Assembly: GCA_937858455.1 (NCBI GenBank)
Contig: CALLYN010000779.1
Location: 1 to 6,200, forward strand
Reading direction: 5' to 3'
Length of the DNA stretch: 6,200 bases
Origin: an uncultured Kouleothrix sp.
Lineage (GTDB): Bacteria > Chloroflexota > Chloroflexia > Chloroflexales > Roseiflexaceae
Positions 6,007 through 6,200 of the stretch are shown one piece after another. Both the position numbers and the translations under genes were made by a program. A model generated the notes under the pieces. It did no database searches. It saw nothing but the letters and a program-made list of their open reading frames with translations, and was not told the DNA's origin. Position 1 is the stretch's first letter. The number at the start of each line of letters is the position of its first letter.

Positions 6007-6200
6007 CTCAAGGAGTGAGGCGTTCCTCTCAAGGAGTGACGCGTTCCCCTCAAAGAGTGACGCGTTCCGCTCAAGGAGTGAGGCGTTCCCTTCAAAGAGT
6101 GACAGGCTCCCCTCAAGGAGTGAGGCGTTCCCCTCAAGGAGTGAGGCGTTCCGCTCAAGGAGTGAGGCGTTCCCTTCAAAGAGTGACAGGCTCCCCTCAA
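6007..6200. repeat. 21-bp tandem repeat array with 84-bp higher-order period
   Basis: Nine complete 21-bp units and the first five bases of a tenth run to the right edge. The unit is CTCAAGGAGTGAGGCGTTCC plus a variable last base. Units begin at 6007, 6028, 6049, 6070, 6091, 6112, 6133, 6154, 6175 and 6196. Units 5 and 9 share a divergent form (TTCAAAGAGTGACAGGCTCC plus C). Units 3-6 and 7-10 align at 66 of 68 positions, so blocks of four units were also duplicated. There are no spacers, so it is not a CRISPR array. As 21 is a multiple of three, the array stays open on the minus strand and would read as a heptapeptide repeat (GTPHSLR-like), but I see no independent support for coding. Confidence 0.9.

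Noticed and set aside
5757..6200. Minus-strand open frame with a heptapeptide repeat (GTPHSLR-like)
   Set aside because: The frame is open because the 21-bp repeat is a multiple of three and the rest is GC-rich. It runs through the hairpins and ends inside yidD on the opposite strand, and other frames across the array are open too.
6007..6200. CRISPR array
   Set aside because: Units are directly adjacent with no variable spacers, and the unit is only 21 bp.

Overview
The window is GC-rich chromosomal DNA from a bacterium. The gene content (peptidase T, two KimA-type potassium transporters, MoaB, YidD), the frequent GTG-type starts and the many C/G-rich palindromic repeats between genes fit a filamentous member of the Chloroflexota (Chloroflexales-like). 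That placement is an inference from style and gene content; no rRNA or other marker is present.

Layout, left to right. (1) Positions 1-173: the last 56 codons of a peptidase T gene on the + strand. (2) 174-361: a spacer with an 11-bp inverted repeat. (3) 362-607: a small glycine-rich membrane protein resembling the GlsB/YeaQ/YmgE group, closed by an intrinsic terminator at 682-722 and followed by a second strong hairpin at 722-756. (4) 797-4565, minus strand: two tandem, full-length KimA-family K+/H+ symporters. The upstream copy (2721-4565) has a near-consensus sigma-70 promoter and a leader of about 180 nt with an intrinsic terminator in the middle, which suggests transcription attenuation or a riboswitch-type switch. 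The downstream copy (797-2647) appears to have its own promoter in the 73-bp gap and almost no leader. (5) 4800-5100: a divergent intergenic region filled by a nested inverted-repeat element. (6) 5103-5836, + strand: moaB and yidD overlapping by four bases, followed by a likely terminator. (7) 5837-6200: palindromic hairpins, then a 21-bp tandem repeat array with an 84-bp higher-order period that runs off the right edge.

Functionally, the centre of the window is a two-transporter potassium uptake locus. Both copies keep the residues that place them in the KimA group (D36, Y43, D117, Y118, T121, S125) and a KimA-type cytosolic C-terminal domain, where c-di-AMP control has been described for the Bacillus protein. 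The differing promoter and leader arrangements suggest that the two copies are regulated separately. The moaB-yidD pair joins molybdenum cofactor synthesis to a membrane-protein insertion helper; the overlap implies translational coupling, not an obvious shared pathway.

I see no clearly new multi-gene system. The points most worth a second look are the attenuator-like leader of the upstream kimA copy, the 21-bp/84-bp repeat array, and the nested 181-bp palindromic element.
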